Source of the DNA: Ekhidna sp051379705
GTDB lineage: Bacteria > Bacteroidota > Bacteroidia > Cytophagales > Cyclobacteriaceae
Length of the DNA stretch: 64,000 nt
Assembly: GCF_051379705.1 (NCBI RefSeq)
Contig: NZ_CP179868.1
Coordinates: 3,162,001 to 3,226,000, forward strand
Direction of reading: 5' to 3'
Positions 31,523 through 41,280 of this stretch are shown here, one piece after another (the stretch's first letter is position 1; each line of letters opens with the position of its first letter). The notes beneath the pieces are model-generated. The model had not been told where the DNA came from. It did not search any database and worked only from the letters and a program-made list of their open reading frames with translations. The position numbers and the translations under genes were made by a program.

Positions 31523-32849
31523 ATAGACTTTGTTGTAATCGCTTCCAGATCTCATCCAGCCAGTCATCATGCTCAGGCTTCATCAGCGATGATCTGAGGC
31601 ACATCAAGTAATCAGAATCGATATTGAAGCCAACATCTTCGAACTTTGATGTAGGGTATTTATAGAGAGATAAATACAAATGGCTTTCTTCAGCCTTCTT
31701 AAAAAATGCCTGAGCTTTCTTACTCATTTCACTTGTACTGTCTCCTTTTAATGTCCAGGCGACAATGTCAGTTTCGGGCGCTACTATGGGTAAAAAATTA
31801 TCACTTCCGAGTAGTTTTTTGTAAAGCTCTACAGTAGCATTCCTTGATTTATTCAAGTCTTTCGAGAACTCACCATTTTGTACCAGCGGTAGCAACTGAT
31901 GCGTGGCCCATAGCCCAACTGCTGAAGCTCCTGCTCGTGAGCACTCCAGGCTTATCTCACCTAGGTGAAGCTCCTCAGAGGTGAAATAGGTGTAGGGAGA
32001 ATCATGGATGTAATATTTGGCTACTTCAGGATCTTGAAAAAGAATGCACCCACAACCATAGGGCTGCAATCCTTGCTTGTGAGGGTCTATTACGAGACTA
32101 TCAACCTGATCCAGCATTGCAAACTTTTGGATGGTATCAGGTTCCAGGCTGTCCACTAACTTGAAATACCCACCATAGGCGGCATCTGCATGAATACGGA
32201 AATTGTATCTCTTTTGCAGTTCTAGTATTTCAATCAATGGATCTACAGCACCAAGCCCCGTAGTACCCATGGTACACACTACAGTTCCTACATTTCCCTG
32301 TTTCAATTTTGATTCAAGCGCCTGTATATCTATCCTTCCTTGCGGGTCGGAGGCTACTTTTTCAAAGTCAAGTTTGAGTACTTCAGAAATGCGTTCGTGT
32401 GTGTAATGAGCTTGATCTGATGCTACGATTATTTTGTCGGGATGGATGTTGCCAGCGACCCATAAGGCTTCGAGGTTGGCCATAGTGCCTCCGCTTGTCA
32501 AATGACCCAGGTGCTTGCTCCAACCAAACATAGTAGCAAGATCAGCTACCACTTCTTTCTCCATCGGCGAGCTGGCTTTGCTGCCGTCCATGGCATGATT
32601 GTTTGGGTTGATCCACATGGCCAGCATATAGGCTGCCTTGGCAATAGGATGTGGAGGTTTCAGCATTTGTCCGACAAATAATGGATGAAAATATGGATAA
32701 TTGTCCTGCATCTTTTCTGCAGTCTTTAAGATGACTTCTTCCATTTTCTCCGTATCGTACAACTGATTTATATCCGGTAGATCAAATCCGATTTCCAGCT
32801 TTTCCAAGGCTTTCATTAGCAACGATATTGACTCTCTTTCCAGTTTCAT
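31521..32849 (-). CDS. PLP-dependent group II amino-acid decarboxylase
   Basis: The 442-residue protein has the group II decarboxylase landmarks: SGGTMANLEALWVA (cofactor phosphate loop), HADAAYGGYF (Asp binding the pyridine N) and DPHKQGLQPYGCG with the PLP-binding Lys. This family holds tyrosine, glutamate, aspartate and aromatic decarboxylases; the substrate cannot be decided here. It overlaps the nitroreductase gene by 4 bp, so the two share an operon. Confidence 0.85.
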   Translation of the reverse strand: MKLERESISLLMKALEKLEIGFDLPDINQLYDTEKMEEVILKTAEKMQDNYPYFHPLFVGQMLKPPHPIAKAAYMLAMWINPNNHAMDGSKASSPMEKEVVADLATMFGWSKHLGHLTSGGTMANLEALWVAGNIHPDKIIVASDQAHYTHERISEVLKLDFEKVASDPQGRIDIQALESKLKQGNVGTVVCTMGTTGLGAVDPLIEILELQKRYNFRIHADAAYGGYFKLVDSLEPDTIQKFAMLDQVDSLVIDPHKQGLQPYGCGCILFQDPEVAKYYIHDSPYTYFTSEELHLGEISLECSRAGASAVGLWATHQLLPLVQNGEFSKDLNKSRNATVELYKKLLGSDNFLPIVAPETDIVAWTLKGDSTSEMSKKAQAFFKKAEESHLYLSLYKYPTSKFEDVGFNIDSDYLMCLRSSLMKPEHDDWLDEIWKRLQQSL

Positions 32850-33409
32850 TTATCTATCCATTCTATCTTTTCCTCAATTGGTTTTTTTGCTATGATCCGA
32901 TCAGACGACTCACAATAGCCAATATAGAAAAATCCGATACAGGATTCGTTTTCTTTCAGTTTTATGTGCTCACCAAGGAATTTGCATAATGGCGGACTAC
33001 TCCAGTATCCGCCCAGTTCATATTGATCAAGCGCCAGCCAAATGTTTTGAACAGCGCATGCCACTGAGGCTGTTTCTTCCCATTCGGGCACTCGTTCGGC
33101 CGGATCACGATGCAGAATAATTGCAAGCATGGCACCAGCCTTTTGTGCATTGGATTTAATCTTTTCAAATTTAGAAGGAACAAACTCCGGTGTTATCTCG
33201 CGATATTTCTCCGCTAAAAAATCCCCAAGTTGAGTTTTTCCTTCTTCAAGGAAAATCTTAAAGCGCCAGGGTTCCGTAAGTTTATGAGTAGGAGCGTGAT
33301 TGGCATTTAGAAGTAACTCTTTTAGTATTTCCCTAGGGATAGGCTTATCGATATATTGCATTGGATAGACAGATCGTCTTTTCCTTATGGTCTCGTTTAT
33401 TAAACTCAC
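32846..33409 (-). CDS. Nitroreductase-family flavoprotein
   Basis: The 187-residue protein has the FMN-binding pattern of the family: RKRRSVYPMQYIDKPI at the start, NANHAPTHKLTEPWRFKIF, and near the C-terminus ESCIGFFYIGYCE. Members reduce nitro compounds, quinones or flavins with NAD(P)H. It precedes and overlaps the decarboxylase gene. Confidence 0.88.
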   Translation of the reverse strand: MSLINETIRKRRSVYPMQYIDKPIPREILKELLLNANHAPTHKLTEPWRFKIFLEEGKTQLGDFLAEKYREITPEFVPSKFEKIKSNAQKAGAMLAIILHRDPAERVPEWEETASVACAVQNIWLALDQYELGGYWSSPPLCKFLGEHIKLKENESCIGFFYIGYCESSDRIIAKKPIEEKIEWIDK

Positions 33410-33425
33410 GATTTTTTCAATTTAA

Positions 33426-34295
33426 ATGGCAAAATCTAAAAATATATTAATTACCGGTGCGTCAACTGGAATTGGCTATGACTTAGCAAAGATATTTGTA
33501 GAAAATGGTTATACCGTATACGGAAGTGTAAGAAAGCAAACAGATGCTGATAGACTTTCCAAGCAGCTGGGTTCTGACTTCAAACCTGTGCTATTTGATG
33601 TAACGGATCACAATTCTGTGGATCTGGCCGCTGAGAAATTACATGACGAAATAGGAACTGAAGGTCTTGGTGGACTTATCAATAACGCTGGAATAGCTAT
33701 TGGTGGACCTATGCTGGATCTGACCATAGCAGATTACAGACAGCAGTTTGAGGTGAATGTGATCGGTTTAATAAAAGTGACCAAGGCATTTTTACCTTTG
33801 CTTGGCGCTCGAGCCAATCATCCTTCAGAGCCGGGTCGAATCGTGCAGATATCCTCAGTAGCAGGTAAGGTCGGAATGCCGTTCATGTCTCCATACGCTG
33901 GATCTAAACATGCAGTAGAGGGATTGTCAGAAAGTTTGAGGCGGGAGCTACAACTGTTTGGCATTAAGGTTATTGTCATCGGTCCGGGACCTATCAAAAC
34001 ACCTATTTGGGATAAAGGAATTTCGGATGATGCGAATCTCAGATTTAAAGACTCGCCTTATGCTGAGTCCATCAATATTTTTCAAAACTCATTTGTAAAA
34101 GATGCGATCAAGAATGGATGGACCTCTGAAAAAGCAGCCAGAATTATTTTTAATGCTTTTGAAAAGAAAAATCCTAAAGCTCGATATGCGCTAGTTCCAC
34201 AGCGATTTAAAAACTGGACATTACCCAGATTGCTTCCAAGCAAAGCTTTAGATAAATTCGTTCGTCAGAAATTGAAGCTAAAGCCAAGAAAATGA
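33426..34295 (+). CDS. Short-chain dehydrogenase/reductase
   Basis: The 289-residue enzyme has a TGASTGIG cofactor loop (residues 10-17), NNAGIA and the SSVAG...YAGSKHAVEG active site (Ser, YxxxK). The C-terminal tail of about 60 residues is longer than usual and basic (KFVRQKLKLKPRK). It overlaps the DUF72 gene by 4 bp. Substrate unknown. Confidence 0.88.
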   Translation: MAKSKNILITGASTGIGYDLAKIFVENGYTVYGSVRKQTDADRLSKQLGSDFKPVLFDVTDHNSVDLAAEKLHDEIGTEGLGGLINNAGIAIGGPMLDLTIADYRQQFEVNVIGLIKVTKAFLPLLGARANHPSEPGRIVQISSVAGKVGMPFMSPYAGSKHAVEGLSESLRRELQLFGIKVIVIGPGPIKTPIWDKGISDDANLRFKDSPYAESINIFQNSFVKDAIKNGWTSEKAARIIFNAFEKKNPKARYALVPQRFKNWTLPRLLPSKALDKFVRQKLKLKPRK

Positions 34296-35173
34296 AATTT
34301 GGAAGTGTAGAAAACCCTGAAGAAATAGATTTTAGCCTACCCGATGATCATCATGATACTGAGCGGGTGTTAAAAAAAGGAAAAGGTCTGCAACAGACAT
34401 TTATCGGCTGTGCAAAGTGGAACCGACAAGATCTAAAGAAATTTTATCCGAGAGGAACAAAAGACGAGCTGGAGTATTATTCCACCCAGTTCAATTCCAT
34501 TGAATTGAACGCTACCTTTTACAATCACTTCAGAATAGAGCAAATAGAAAAGTGGGTGGATAAAACGCCAGACGATTTTAAATTCTTCCCAAAGGTGCAT
34601 CAGATGGTAAGCCATATCAAACGGCTAAATAATGTTGAAGAACCGATTGAACGATACGTGACTAATATTCGGGCTTTCGGAGATAAGCTTGGGATGTGTT
34701 TTCTTCAGCTTCACGATAATTTTAAGCCGGCGAACATGGAACGTCTTGTTACGGCTGTTGAATATTGGCCAAAAGATGTGCCGCTAGCAATAGAATTGAG
34801 AAATACAGAATGGTTCAACGATGCTGAAGTAGCAAACGAGGTATATGCGCTTTTTGAGGAGAACGGTATATCAAATATTATTACAGATACAGCAGGTAGG
34901 AGAGACCTTCTTCATATGCGATTGACATCACCTTCTGTGTTTGTGAGATATGTTGGAGCAAATCATGAAAGCGACTATTCGCGACTGAATACTTGGCTGG
35001 GCAGAGTGAAAAACTGGGCAGATGCCGGGATGGAAAATCTCTACTTTTTTGTGCATCAAAATCTGGAGAAAGAATCGCCGGTACTTTCAGCTTATTTCAC
35101 GAAAAAACTAAATGAAAAAATGGGTCTTAACTTGACAATCCCGGTAGGCCAGGATCAGCAGCAATTATTCTAA
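34292..35173 (+). CDS. DUF72 protein (YecE-like TIM barrel)
   Basis: The 293-residue protein shows the DUF72 pattern: FIGCAKWNRQDLKKFYPRGTKDELEYY, FNSIELNATFY, DDFKFFPKVHQMVSH and PLAIELRNTEWF. The fold is a TIM barrel; function is not established. It is translationally coupled to the upstream dehydrogenase. Confidence 0.9.
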   Translation: MKFGSVENPEEIDFSLPDDHHDTERVLKKGKGLQQTFIGCAKWNRQDLKKFYPRGTKDELEYYSTQFNSIELNATFYNHFRIEQIEKWVDKTPDDFKFFPKVHQMVSHIKRLNNVEEPIERYVTNIRAFGDKLGMCFLQLHDNFKPANMERLVTAVEYWPKDVPLAIELRNTEWFNDAEVANEVYALFEENGISNIITDTAGRRDLLHMRLTSPSVFVRYVGANHESDYSRLNTWLGRVKNWADAGMENLYFFVHQNLEKESPVLSAYFTKKLNEKMGLNLTIPVGQDQQQLF

Positions 35174-35177
35174 ATAA

Positions 35178-35200
35178 AAAACCCTCCGCTTGGAGGGTTT
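35178..35200. terminator. Bidirectional terminator
   Basis: AAACCCTCC-GCTT-GGAGGGTTT is a perfect 9-bp stem between the DUF72 gene and a convergent gene, with A/T runs on both sides. Confidence 0.88.
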
Positions 35201-35206
35201 GAAATT

Positions 35207-35590
35207 TTAGCCGTCTCGTCTTCGTTCTCTTTTCCTTTTACGCTTACCACGCACATCATCCCGAATTTCTCGATGGATTTCCTTGAGCTCTGCTTCTTGC
35301 TCATCGTCCAAAATTTCTGCGACCTGACTTTCCTGTCTCTTCATGACTTCAGCCCGCGCTTCCATTCGTTCGCTCCTGGATTTTGAATCATCTTTTCGAA
35401 TGGCTTCCAATTCGGGTCTGAGCGACTCCCTCATGTTCTTCAACTCAGCCAATTGACTTTCTGTCAATTTCAACCGCTCTTTGTATTCTTCAATCTTTAC
35501 AGGTGGCCTTTCTTTTCCAGGTTTTTGATCTTGTGCAAAGAGCACATTTCCAGCCACCAATAGTCCAATAATTAATGCAAGTTTTCTCAT
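35207..35590 (-). CDS. Spy/LTXXQ-like secreted charged protein
   Basis: The 127-residue protein has a signal peptide (MRKLALIIGLLVAGNVLFAQ) and a very charged helical body with LTESQLAELKNMRESLRPELEAI and LDDEQEAELKEI, like periplasmic Spy/CpxP-type chaperones or metal-resistance sensors (LTxxQ). It ends in a poly-basic tail (GKRKRKRERRRDG). It is monocistronic. Confidence 0.65.
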   Translation of the reverse strand: MRKLALIIGLLVAGNVLFAQDQKPGKERPPVKIEEYKERLKLTESQLAELKNMRESLRPELEAIRKDDSKSRSERMEARAEVMKRQESQVAEILDDEQEAELKEIHREIRDDVRGKRKRKRERRRDG

Positions 35591-35658
35591 TTTATAACCA
35601 TTTTGTTTTACTGATTAGATGCCAAAACTCTCAAAAGGTTTAATCTCAGCTAAAATAT

Positions 35659-36432
35659 TTATTCAAACCTCATGTGCTTAACAGATTCGCCAGAGTTGAT
35701 CAATTCTGAAAGAGCATCGATACCGATATCTAAGTGATTTTCTACATACTGAGAAGTAACTTTTTTATCACTCCTGGAAGTTTTCACACCTTCTGGAACC
35801 ATAGGGTTGTCAGAAACCAGCAACAGCGCACCGCGAGGTATCTTATTGGCAAATCCTACTGTAAATAGTGTGGCTGTTTCCATATCTATAGCTGAGGCCC
35901 TAATCGCTCTTAGATAATCTTTAAATTCTTCATCATGCTCCCATACTCGTCTGTTTGTGGTGAAAACAGTCCCAGTCCAATAATCAAAACCTTTAGCTTT
36001 GATTACGTGTGAAATTGCTCGCTGAAGACGGAAAGAAGGCAGGGCAGGCACCTCCGAAGGAAGGTAATCATCAGATGCTCCTTCGCCGCGAATGGCAGCA
36101 ATGGGCAGGATCAGGTCACCTAGCTGATTTTGGGCTTTTAAGCCACCGCATTTTCCTAAGAAGAGCACTGCTTTGGGCGAAATTGCTGAAAGCAAATCCA
36201 TCACAGTAGCCGCCATGGCACTTCCCATACCAAAGTTGATGATAGTTATTTCTCCATGTGTAGCAGTTTGCATAGCTCCATTTTTTCCTTTGATTGGGAC
36301 ATCAAATCGACTAGCAAAGAGTTCTACATAATTTTTGAAGTTTGTGAGAAGGATGTACTGGCCAAACGCTTCCAACTCTGTGCCGGTGTATCTTGGAAGC
36401 CAGTTTTCTACGATTTCATCTTTTGTATTCAT
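35659..36432 (-). CDS. amn: AMP nucleosidase
   Basis: I take the ATG at 36432. The 257-residue protein is of the phosphorylase-1/MTA-SAH nucleosidase fold (INFGMGSAMAATVMDLL, AVLFLGKCGGL, ASAIDMETATLFTVGF, LLLVSDNPMVPEG). This short form, lacking the N-terminal domain of the E. coli enzyme, is the common AMP nucleosidase of Bacteroidota; it cleaves AMP to adenine and ribose 5-phosphate. Confidence 0.85.
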   Translation of the reverse strand: MNTKDEIVENWLPRYTGTELEAFGQYILLTNFKNYVELFASRFDVPIKGKNGAMQTATHGEITIINFGMGSAMAATVMDLLSAISPKAVLFLGKCGGLKAQNQLGDLILPIAAIRGEGASDDYLPSEVPALPSFRLQRAISHVIKAKGFDYWTGTVFTTNRRVWEHDEEFKDYLRAIRASAIDMETATLFTVGFANKIPRGALLLVSDNPMVPEGVKTSRSDKKVTSQYVENHLDIGIDALSELINSGESVKHMRFE

Positions 36433-36527
36433 AAGCTGCAAAGTTATATGTTTTGCGAGCTTGCACTAAGAAATGTGTATTTTCAATTAGTGAAAATTGT
36501 GTGATTAATGCAGTAGCGATAGCGTGA

Positions 36528-38105
36528 TTATCTATTGTTTTGTCCAGGGGTGTAACCAACCTTAAGAGTGAAACTTAAGTTGTTGACATCCCTATCAGCC
36601 TCATAATACCAGTTCCTTCGATTTGTGCGATAAATGCTTGCCTCAACACTGAAATTTTTGATAAATCGTAGATAATCAAACCCGGTAAGGAAGCTGCCGT
36701 CATTGGGTTGATTGAATGCCGGTGTAAAATTATCTGCTAAATAATCATCGTTGAATCGGACACGATCTATATTGAAGCCAATTCTACCTTTTGGCGTGTA
36801 AAGCTGAAACTTAAAGTGGTTGGCATTGGACCCAGGCCCTATATATGAACCCATGATTTGTCCGTCATTAGTATACCCGTTATCAACTTGACCATGCACA
36901 TAATAGGCTGCATGACCGGATGCTACGGCCGATAATTTGATTTTGTTGAGTTTGGTGTGCTCATACACAACTCTGAATAGATTGCCATTTTTCAGGTCAA
37001 AAGACTTGACAAAGCCCATGGTTACACCGCGTGTTCTATCAGGCTGTTCAAAGAAATCAATAATCACTCCGGGGTAGTCATTTCTAGCGAATTCTAGAAA
37101 GGTTTCAAACCCATACTCCTTAAACTTCCAGCTGACGGTTAATGATAGCATTTGATCATAATCATCATTGGGTAGGTCAGGATTACTAATCTGACCCCAG
37201 ACAGCAGCAAATAAATCGACAGGCTTAAAATCGCCATCAAACATATCTCTATAAAGCACCCTGTTGATACCCAGACTCAGTCCTTCAGCGAATTTCGGCT
37301 GGAAACCAAAGACGGCTCCCGTCAGGTAGCGCTTATCATTTGCTTCATCGGTATCGAAATAGTCAGATTCATCCATGAATCCCCAGAAAACTTTGAATTC
37401 AAACTTTCCGAATTTTGTATCAATTGGCTTTGCTGTGCCGATATCTAAATGCGGAACTCCGGCAGCATTATTCGACATGATCACCGGAGAGACCTGTGCA
37501 GGACCCCAAATCATGTTTTGAGTGGATAAGCCAATGGTCATTTTCTTGTATAGGAGCCTGATTTCAGACTGACCAAGATTAAACCTATTTACAGACTGAT
37601 CTCCATATCTTAACACCCAATCTATCCTCCGTTCAAATGGATAAGAAAACTGGCTCTTTGTGGAGGGAACCGAAGGAATGTAAAAATCTTGGTTTTGAGC
37701 ATAATACACCACCGGAGCGAAAGTGAACGATAGCATTCCTTTTCGTCCGGTAAACCCAAAATTGAGTGAGCTGTTAAATCCTTTCCCTTCCCAAACCGCA
37801 CCATCATTGTAGTGATTGGGCACTTCGCTGATATACCCCATTTTCATAAACGGATCCAATACTTCGATATAATCTTCTCCCTTATTGGATATATCAAACT
37901 GACCATTCCACAAATCCCAACTCAAAGCTGAATCTGCTGCATAACTATTTATGATAGAGGGATGGTACGTGATTGGATCTGCCAATTCAGGGTTTTTCAT
38001 TCTCAATATTTCATAATATTCATTGAGGTGATAACCGGGAAAAAGTACCTGACCGTTGAGTTTGGCAGCAGCGCCAATGAAAAGAAGAATTATGAATAAT
38101 CTCAT
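36528..38105 (-). CDS. Wzi-like capsule assembly outer-membrane protein
   Basis: The ATG at 38105 gives a signal peptide (MRLFIILLFIGAAAKLNGQ). The 525-residue mature barrel shows the Wzi-family stretch MIWGPAQVSPVIMSNNAAGVPHL, and outer-membrane-type strands to the C-terminus (LSFTLKVGYTPG). Wzi attaches capsular polysaccharide to the cell surface in Klebsiella and E. coli. No capsule genes are adjacent, so its glycan partner is elsewhere. Confidence 0.78.
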   Translation of the reverse strand: MRLFIILLFIGAAAKLNGQVLFPGYHLNEYYEILRMKNPELADPITYHPSIINSYAADSALSWDLWNGQFDISNKGEDYIEVLDPFMKMGYISEVPNHYNDGAVWEGKGFNSSLNFGFTGRKGMLSFTFAPVVYYAQNQDFYIPSVPSTKSQFSYPFERRIDWVLRYGDQSVNRFNLGQSEIRLLYKKMTIGLSTQNMIWGPAQVSPVIMSNNAAGVPHLDIGTAKPIDTKFGKFEFKVFWGFMDESDYFDTDEANDKRYLTGAVFGFQPKFAEGLSLGINRVLYRDMFDGDFKPVDLFAAVWGQISNPDLPNDDYDQMLSLTVSWKFKEYGFETFLEFARNDYPGVIIDFFEQPDRTRGVTMGFVKSFDLKNGNLFRVVYEHTKLNKIKLSAVASGHAAYYVHGQVDNGYTNDGQIMGSYIGPGSNANHFKFQLYTPKGRIGFNIDRVRFNDDYLADNFTPAFNQPNDGSFLTGFDYLRFIKNFSVEASIYRTNRRNWYYEADRDVNNLSFTLKVGYTPGQNNR

Positions 38106-38256
38106 TAAACGAATTTTAGCTTTTTTATGAGTCCACAAAAGTAGCTCCATTTATAGTTACAGAAGACTAAAAACGTTACAGATCAGTTGATATTTCCTGT
38201 AAACAAAAGGCTAAAAAGGATTATCAAATGATGAAATTATGAGCTAAATTAATACC

Positions 38257-39018
38257 ATGGAAACATCAAACAGGGTATGCGTAATCACCGGCGCTGCTCA
38301 TGGAATTGGTACAGCTACCGCCAGATTAATGAGCCTGCATGGGATGATGAATGTGGTTTTATCAGACCAGGATAAAGATGGGGCAGATTCTTTAATGAAT
38401 CAGCTAAATACCATCCGTCCGAAATCGTCTATTGCTTTCACTTCTGATGTCTCGAACCCAAAACATATGTCTCAGCTTATGAAAGCTGCATTTGATCGAT
38501 TTGGGAGGTTAGATGTTTTGGTTAATAACGCGGGGATTAGCCAGTCGAAAATTGCAAAGACTGCCGATAGTTCGCTGGAAGACTGGGATAAAGTCATCGC
38601 AGTAAATCAAAGTGGAGTTTATTATGGAATGAAGTATGCCATTCCATATATGATAGAGCAAGGTCATGGCATCATTATTAATGTATCCTCACTTGCCGGA
38701 CTTATTGCTGCTCCGAATCATATTGCTTATGCAGCAAGCAAGGCGGCAGTAATAAATATGACAAAAACTGTGGCACTAGAATATGGACGTCAGAATATCA
38801 GAGTCAATGCCGTTTGCCCTGGTTATACAGATACGAATCACTTTGACCAATTGCATGAAACCAAGCCTGAACTCAAGGAACGATTGCTTAGAGCGACACC
38901 AATGAAACGCTATGCAAAGGTTGATGAGATTGCGGATTCTATTTATTGGTTATGCTCAGATCAAACTACTTTCATTACTGGGCAGACACTCACCATTGAC
39001 GGAGGAATCTCACTTTAA
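38257..39018 (+). CDS. Short-chain dehydrogenase/reductase, classical type
   Basis: The 253-residue enzyme has TGAAHGIG (11-18), NNAGIS, the catalytic SSLAG...YAASKAAV and a C-terminal GQTLTIDGGISL, as in FabG-like reductases. Context gives no substrate: it lies alone before the acyltransferase gene, 91 bp away. Confidence 0.88.
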   Translation: METSNRVCVITGAAHGIGTATARLMSLHGMMNVVLSDQDKDGADSLMNQLNTIRPKSSIAFTSDVSNPKHMSQLMKAAFDRFGRLDVLVNNAGISQSKIAKTADSSLEDWDKVIAVNQSGVYYGMKYAIPYMIEQGHGIIINVSSLAGLIAAPNHIAYAASKAAVINMTKTVALEYGRQNIRVNAVCPGYTDTNHFDQLHETKPELKERLLRATPMKRYAKVDEIADSIYWLCSDQTTFITGQTLTIDGGISL

Positions 39019-39109
39019 TTTTCTTGATGAATTATTCTGAAAAGTAGCAATCATGGTGCGTTACTCTTAAAAAGGGAATTATTTTTGGCCGCTCAATTTA
39101 ATCTTAACT

Positions 39110-39871
39110 ATGTCGTCAAAACAGGCTTCCCCGCTAGCTAGATTTTTCAGGAGATGCTATCTGATTTATACAGGAGTTATCTTTTTCATCATATTCATAA
39201 TTTTTCTTCCTGTATTCTTCCTCCTTAATCTTACAAGCAAGAAAAAGTATGCGCTTGTTTTAACCAGGCATTGGACAACAATATTTTTTTTCTTTCTTAG
39301 GATTAAAATTGTGGTTGAAAACAAGCACTTTCTGGATAAGAAATCAACCTACATATTTTGTCCGAACCATTTCTCATTTATGGACATTCCGATTATGGCG
39401 CAGATACCAATTGCAGTACAGTTTGTGGGTAAGGAATCTCTCTCAAAGATTCCTGGATTCGGATTCTATTTTAGAAAATTTCATATCACCGTAAATCGTG
39501 AGAGCCTTAGAAGTAGCTATGCGGCATTCAAAGAGAGTATTTCTTCACTCAAAAAGAATATTTCACTAACGGTATTTCCTGAAGGCGGAATCAGTGTAGG
39601 AAACACGACAGAGTTAAGTGAATTTAAGGAAGGGCCCTTCAAGATGGCTTTAAAGACAGGTAATCATCTAGTTCCGGTTACAATTGCTGATAATTGGCGA
39701 ATCCTTCCCGATGATGGAGAATTTTTGATGCGCTGGAAAAGAGTAAGTCGGGTTATTATACATGAACCAATTGACCCTGCAAAATACAATTTAGACACAC
39801 TAATCGACTTTCAGGAAGAGGTGCGAAGCACGATTCAAGAGGAACTGAATTCACGCAATTCAGTCGGTTAA
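39110..39871 (+). CDS. 1-acyl-glycerol-3-phosphate acyltransferase (PlsC-like)
   Basis: The 253-residue membrane protein has one strong hydrophobic segment (IYTGVIFFIIFIIFLPVFFLL, about 20-40) followed by the acyltransferase motifs NHFSFMD (HX4D) and FPEGGIS. It adds a second acyl chain to lysophosphatidic acid in phospholipid synthesis, or acylates a related lipid. Confidence 0.85.
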   Translation: MSSKQASPLARFFRRCYLIYTGVIFFIIFIIFLPVFFLLNLTSKKKYALVLTRHWTTIFFFFLRIKIVVENKHFLDKKSTYIFCPNHFSFMDIPIMAQIPIAVQFVGKESLSKIPGFGFYFRKFHITVNRESLRSSYAAFKESISSLKKNISLTVFPEGGISVGNTTELSEFKEGPFKMALKTGNHLVPVTIADNWRILPDDGEFLMRWKRVSRVIIHEPIDPAKYNLDTLIDFQEEVRSTIQEELNSRNSVG

Positions 39872-39881
39872 GGTCACCTTA

Positions 39882-40967
39882 CTAATTTTTGTTTTTCAGG
39901 AAACTCAACATCTTTATTAGGTTGACAGATCTGATGAAATCTCCTTGCATAATAGAGGTTATGCTGTGCACTGCAATTAACTCGCGGTTGATAGTCACAC
40001 TTTTGGCAAGCAGTTCATTTGCTTTGGTCTTGGCATTACCGTATCCATCTTTTTCATAGCTAAGCAAAATTTGAACAGATGCTTCTTCTGATGTCATCTC
40101 TCTTTCTTTTGGTATAAATCCCATTGACCTGATCATCTCCTCAGCTAATTCCCAAGTAGACCAAGGGTTCTGCCCAGTGATGAGTTTGTCATCTTTCACC
40201 ACATTTTTCAGATACATGGTTCCGGCGTTAAACTGAGCTCCTTTGCTGACCATTTCATCCTGAAGAAGGAAAGGAAATATCTCTTCTGCATCAGGAATAA
40301 GAAACAACTCTTCTTCGTTAGTAAATCCGCTCACCTTCTTACGAGAAAGCAAGGATTGTCCGTTGCTTAGCGTTACATTGATTAATGCTGCTGGACCATG
40401 ACATACCGCACCAATCACTTTATCAGATTCATAGTAGTCTCTTACGATTGATTGAATGTTAGGATTATTCGGGAAATCAAACATGGCACCTTTGCCTCCT
40501 ACAAAGTAAACAGCATCGTATTCTTCGGGAATCACTGATTCTAAGGAAATGGTATTTTCGACCTTCATAGTTGCAATAGCATCATTCATGAATGCGAAAT
40601 CATACACATCAATATCATCATCGTCGATTACGACTGGTGGATTACCACCTTGTGGGCTTGCAATATCAACTTCGAATCCATTGGCTGTAAAAACGTAATA
40701 GGCTCTCGAAAGCTCAGTAAGTTCATATCCTGTTTTCTTACTCTCATTTATTTTAGATGTACTCGTCACAACTGCAAGTATCTTCCCACGGTAAGCTATT
40801 GAATCCTCTACCAGATAGGGTAGATCAGTTGCTTGAGTTTTGGAGACATCTACACTGGGCCTATCAGTTTTGATGAGGGAGATAAACCAGTATCCGAAAC
40901 CGAAGACTAACGCGATTGTCACCAATAGAATGGCAAGAATCCTTTTCAATATTTTTTTGATGCTCAT
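39882..40967 (-). CDS. DJ-1/PfpI-family protein with membrane anchor
   Basis: The 361-residue protein has an N-terminal membrane helix (KRILAILLVTIALVFGFGYWF), then a DJ-1/PfpI domain with the nucleophile elbow VIGAVCHGPAALINV and upstream ASPQGGNPP. A C-terminal helical extension of about 80 residues has no known match. Enzymes of this fold act as glyoxalases, chaperones or amidohydrolases; the role here is open. Confidence 0.78.
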   Translation of the reverse strand: MSIKKILKRILAILLVTIALVFGFGYWFISLIKTDRPSVDVSKTQATDLPYLVEDSIAYRGKILAVVTSTSKINESKKTGYELTELSRAYYVFTANGFEVDIASPQGGNPPVVIDDDDIDVYDFAFMNDAIATMKVENTISLESVIPEEYDAVYFVGGKGAMFDFPNNPNIQSIVRDYYESDKVIGAVCHGPAALINVTLSNGQSLLSRKKVSGFTNEEELFLIPDAEEIFPFLLQDEMVSKGAQFNAGTMYLKNVVKDDKLITGQNPWSTWELAEEMIRSMGFIPKEREMTSEEASVQILLSYEKDGYGNAKTKANELLAKSVTINRELIAVHSITSIMQGDFIRSVNLIKMLSFLKNKN

Positions 40968-41280
40968 AGTGTAGTGAGCAAGTACCTTTTGCTTTTGTTA
41001 CACGTCAGATCCTTTTGAAATACAACAGGTCAATTGAGATGCCCAATTCTTTTTGCTTAAATAATCTGTAAACATTAACGAGTCTTTACTCCTGATTTAT
41101 TAAATGAGTAGATCGCTAGATGTATTCTTGATTAATTATGTGCTGATTAAAGTAGCGTAGTGCTTTATAATTCCAATATTGATTGGATTAATGTATAGTG
41201 GCCATCTGATTTAATTAGTTGAATAAAAAAAAGGTAGCCGCTTAGAAAGACCAGCTCTGCCTGGTCTTTTTTTTTATCTA
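40968..41280. other. Intergenic stretch with one terminator
   Basis: About 310 bp AT-rich DNA without a credible gene. The right end carries the terminator at 41246-41275. I saw no tRNA or palindromic element other than that. Confidence 0.6.
41246..41275. terminator. Terminator before the trans-sulfuration gene end
   Basis: AAAGACCAG-CTCTGC-CTGGTCTTT is followed by a long T-run. As the neighbouring gene at 41281 is on the minus strand and ends here, the hairpin (A-run to the left on the plus strand) can serve that gene. Confidence 0.85.

Noticed and set aside
41100..41280. A tRNA gene in the intergenic stretch
   Set aside because: No T-arm or acceptor pairing was found; the only strong structure is a terminator hairpin.
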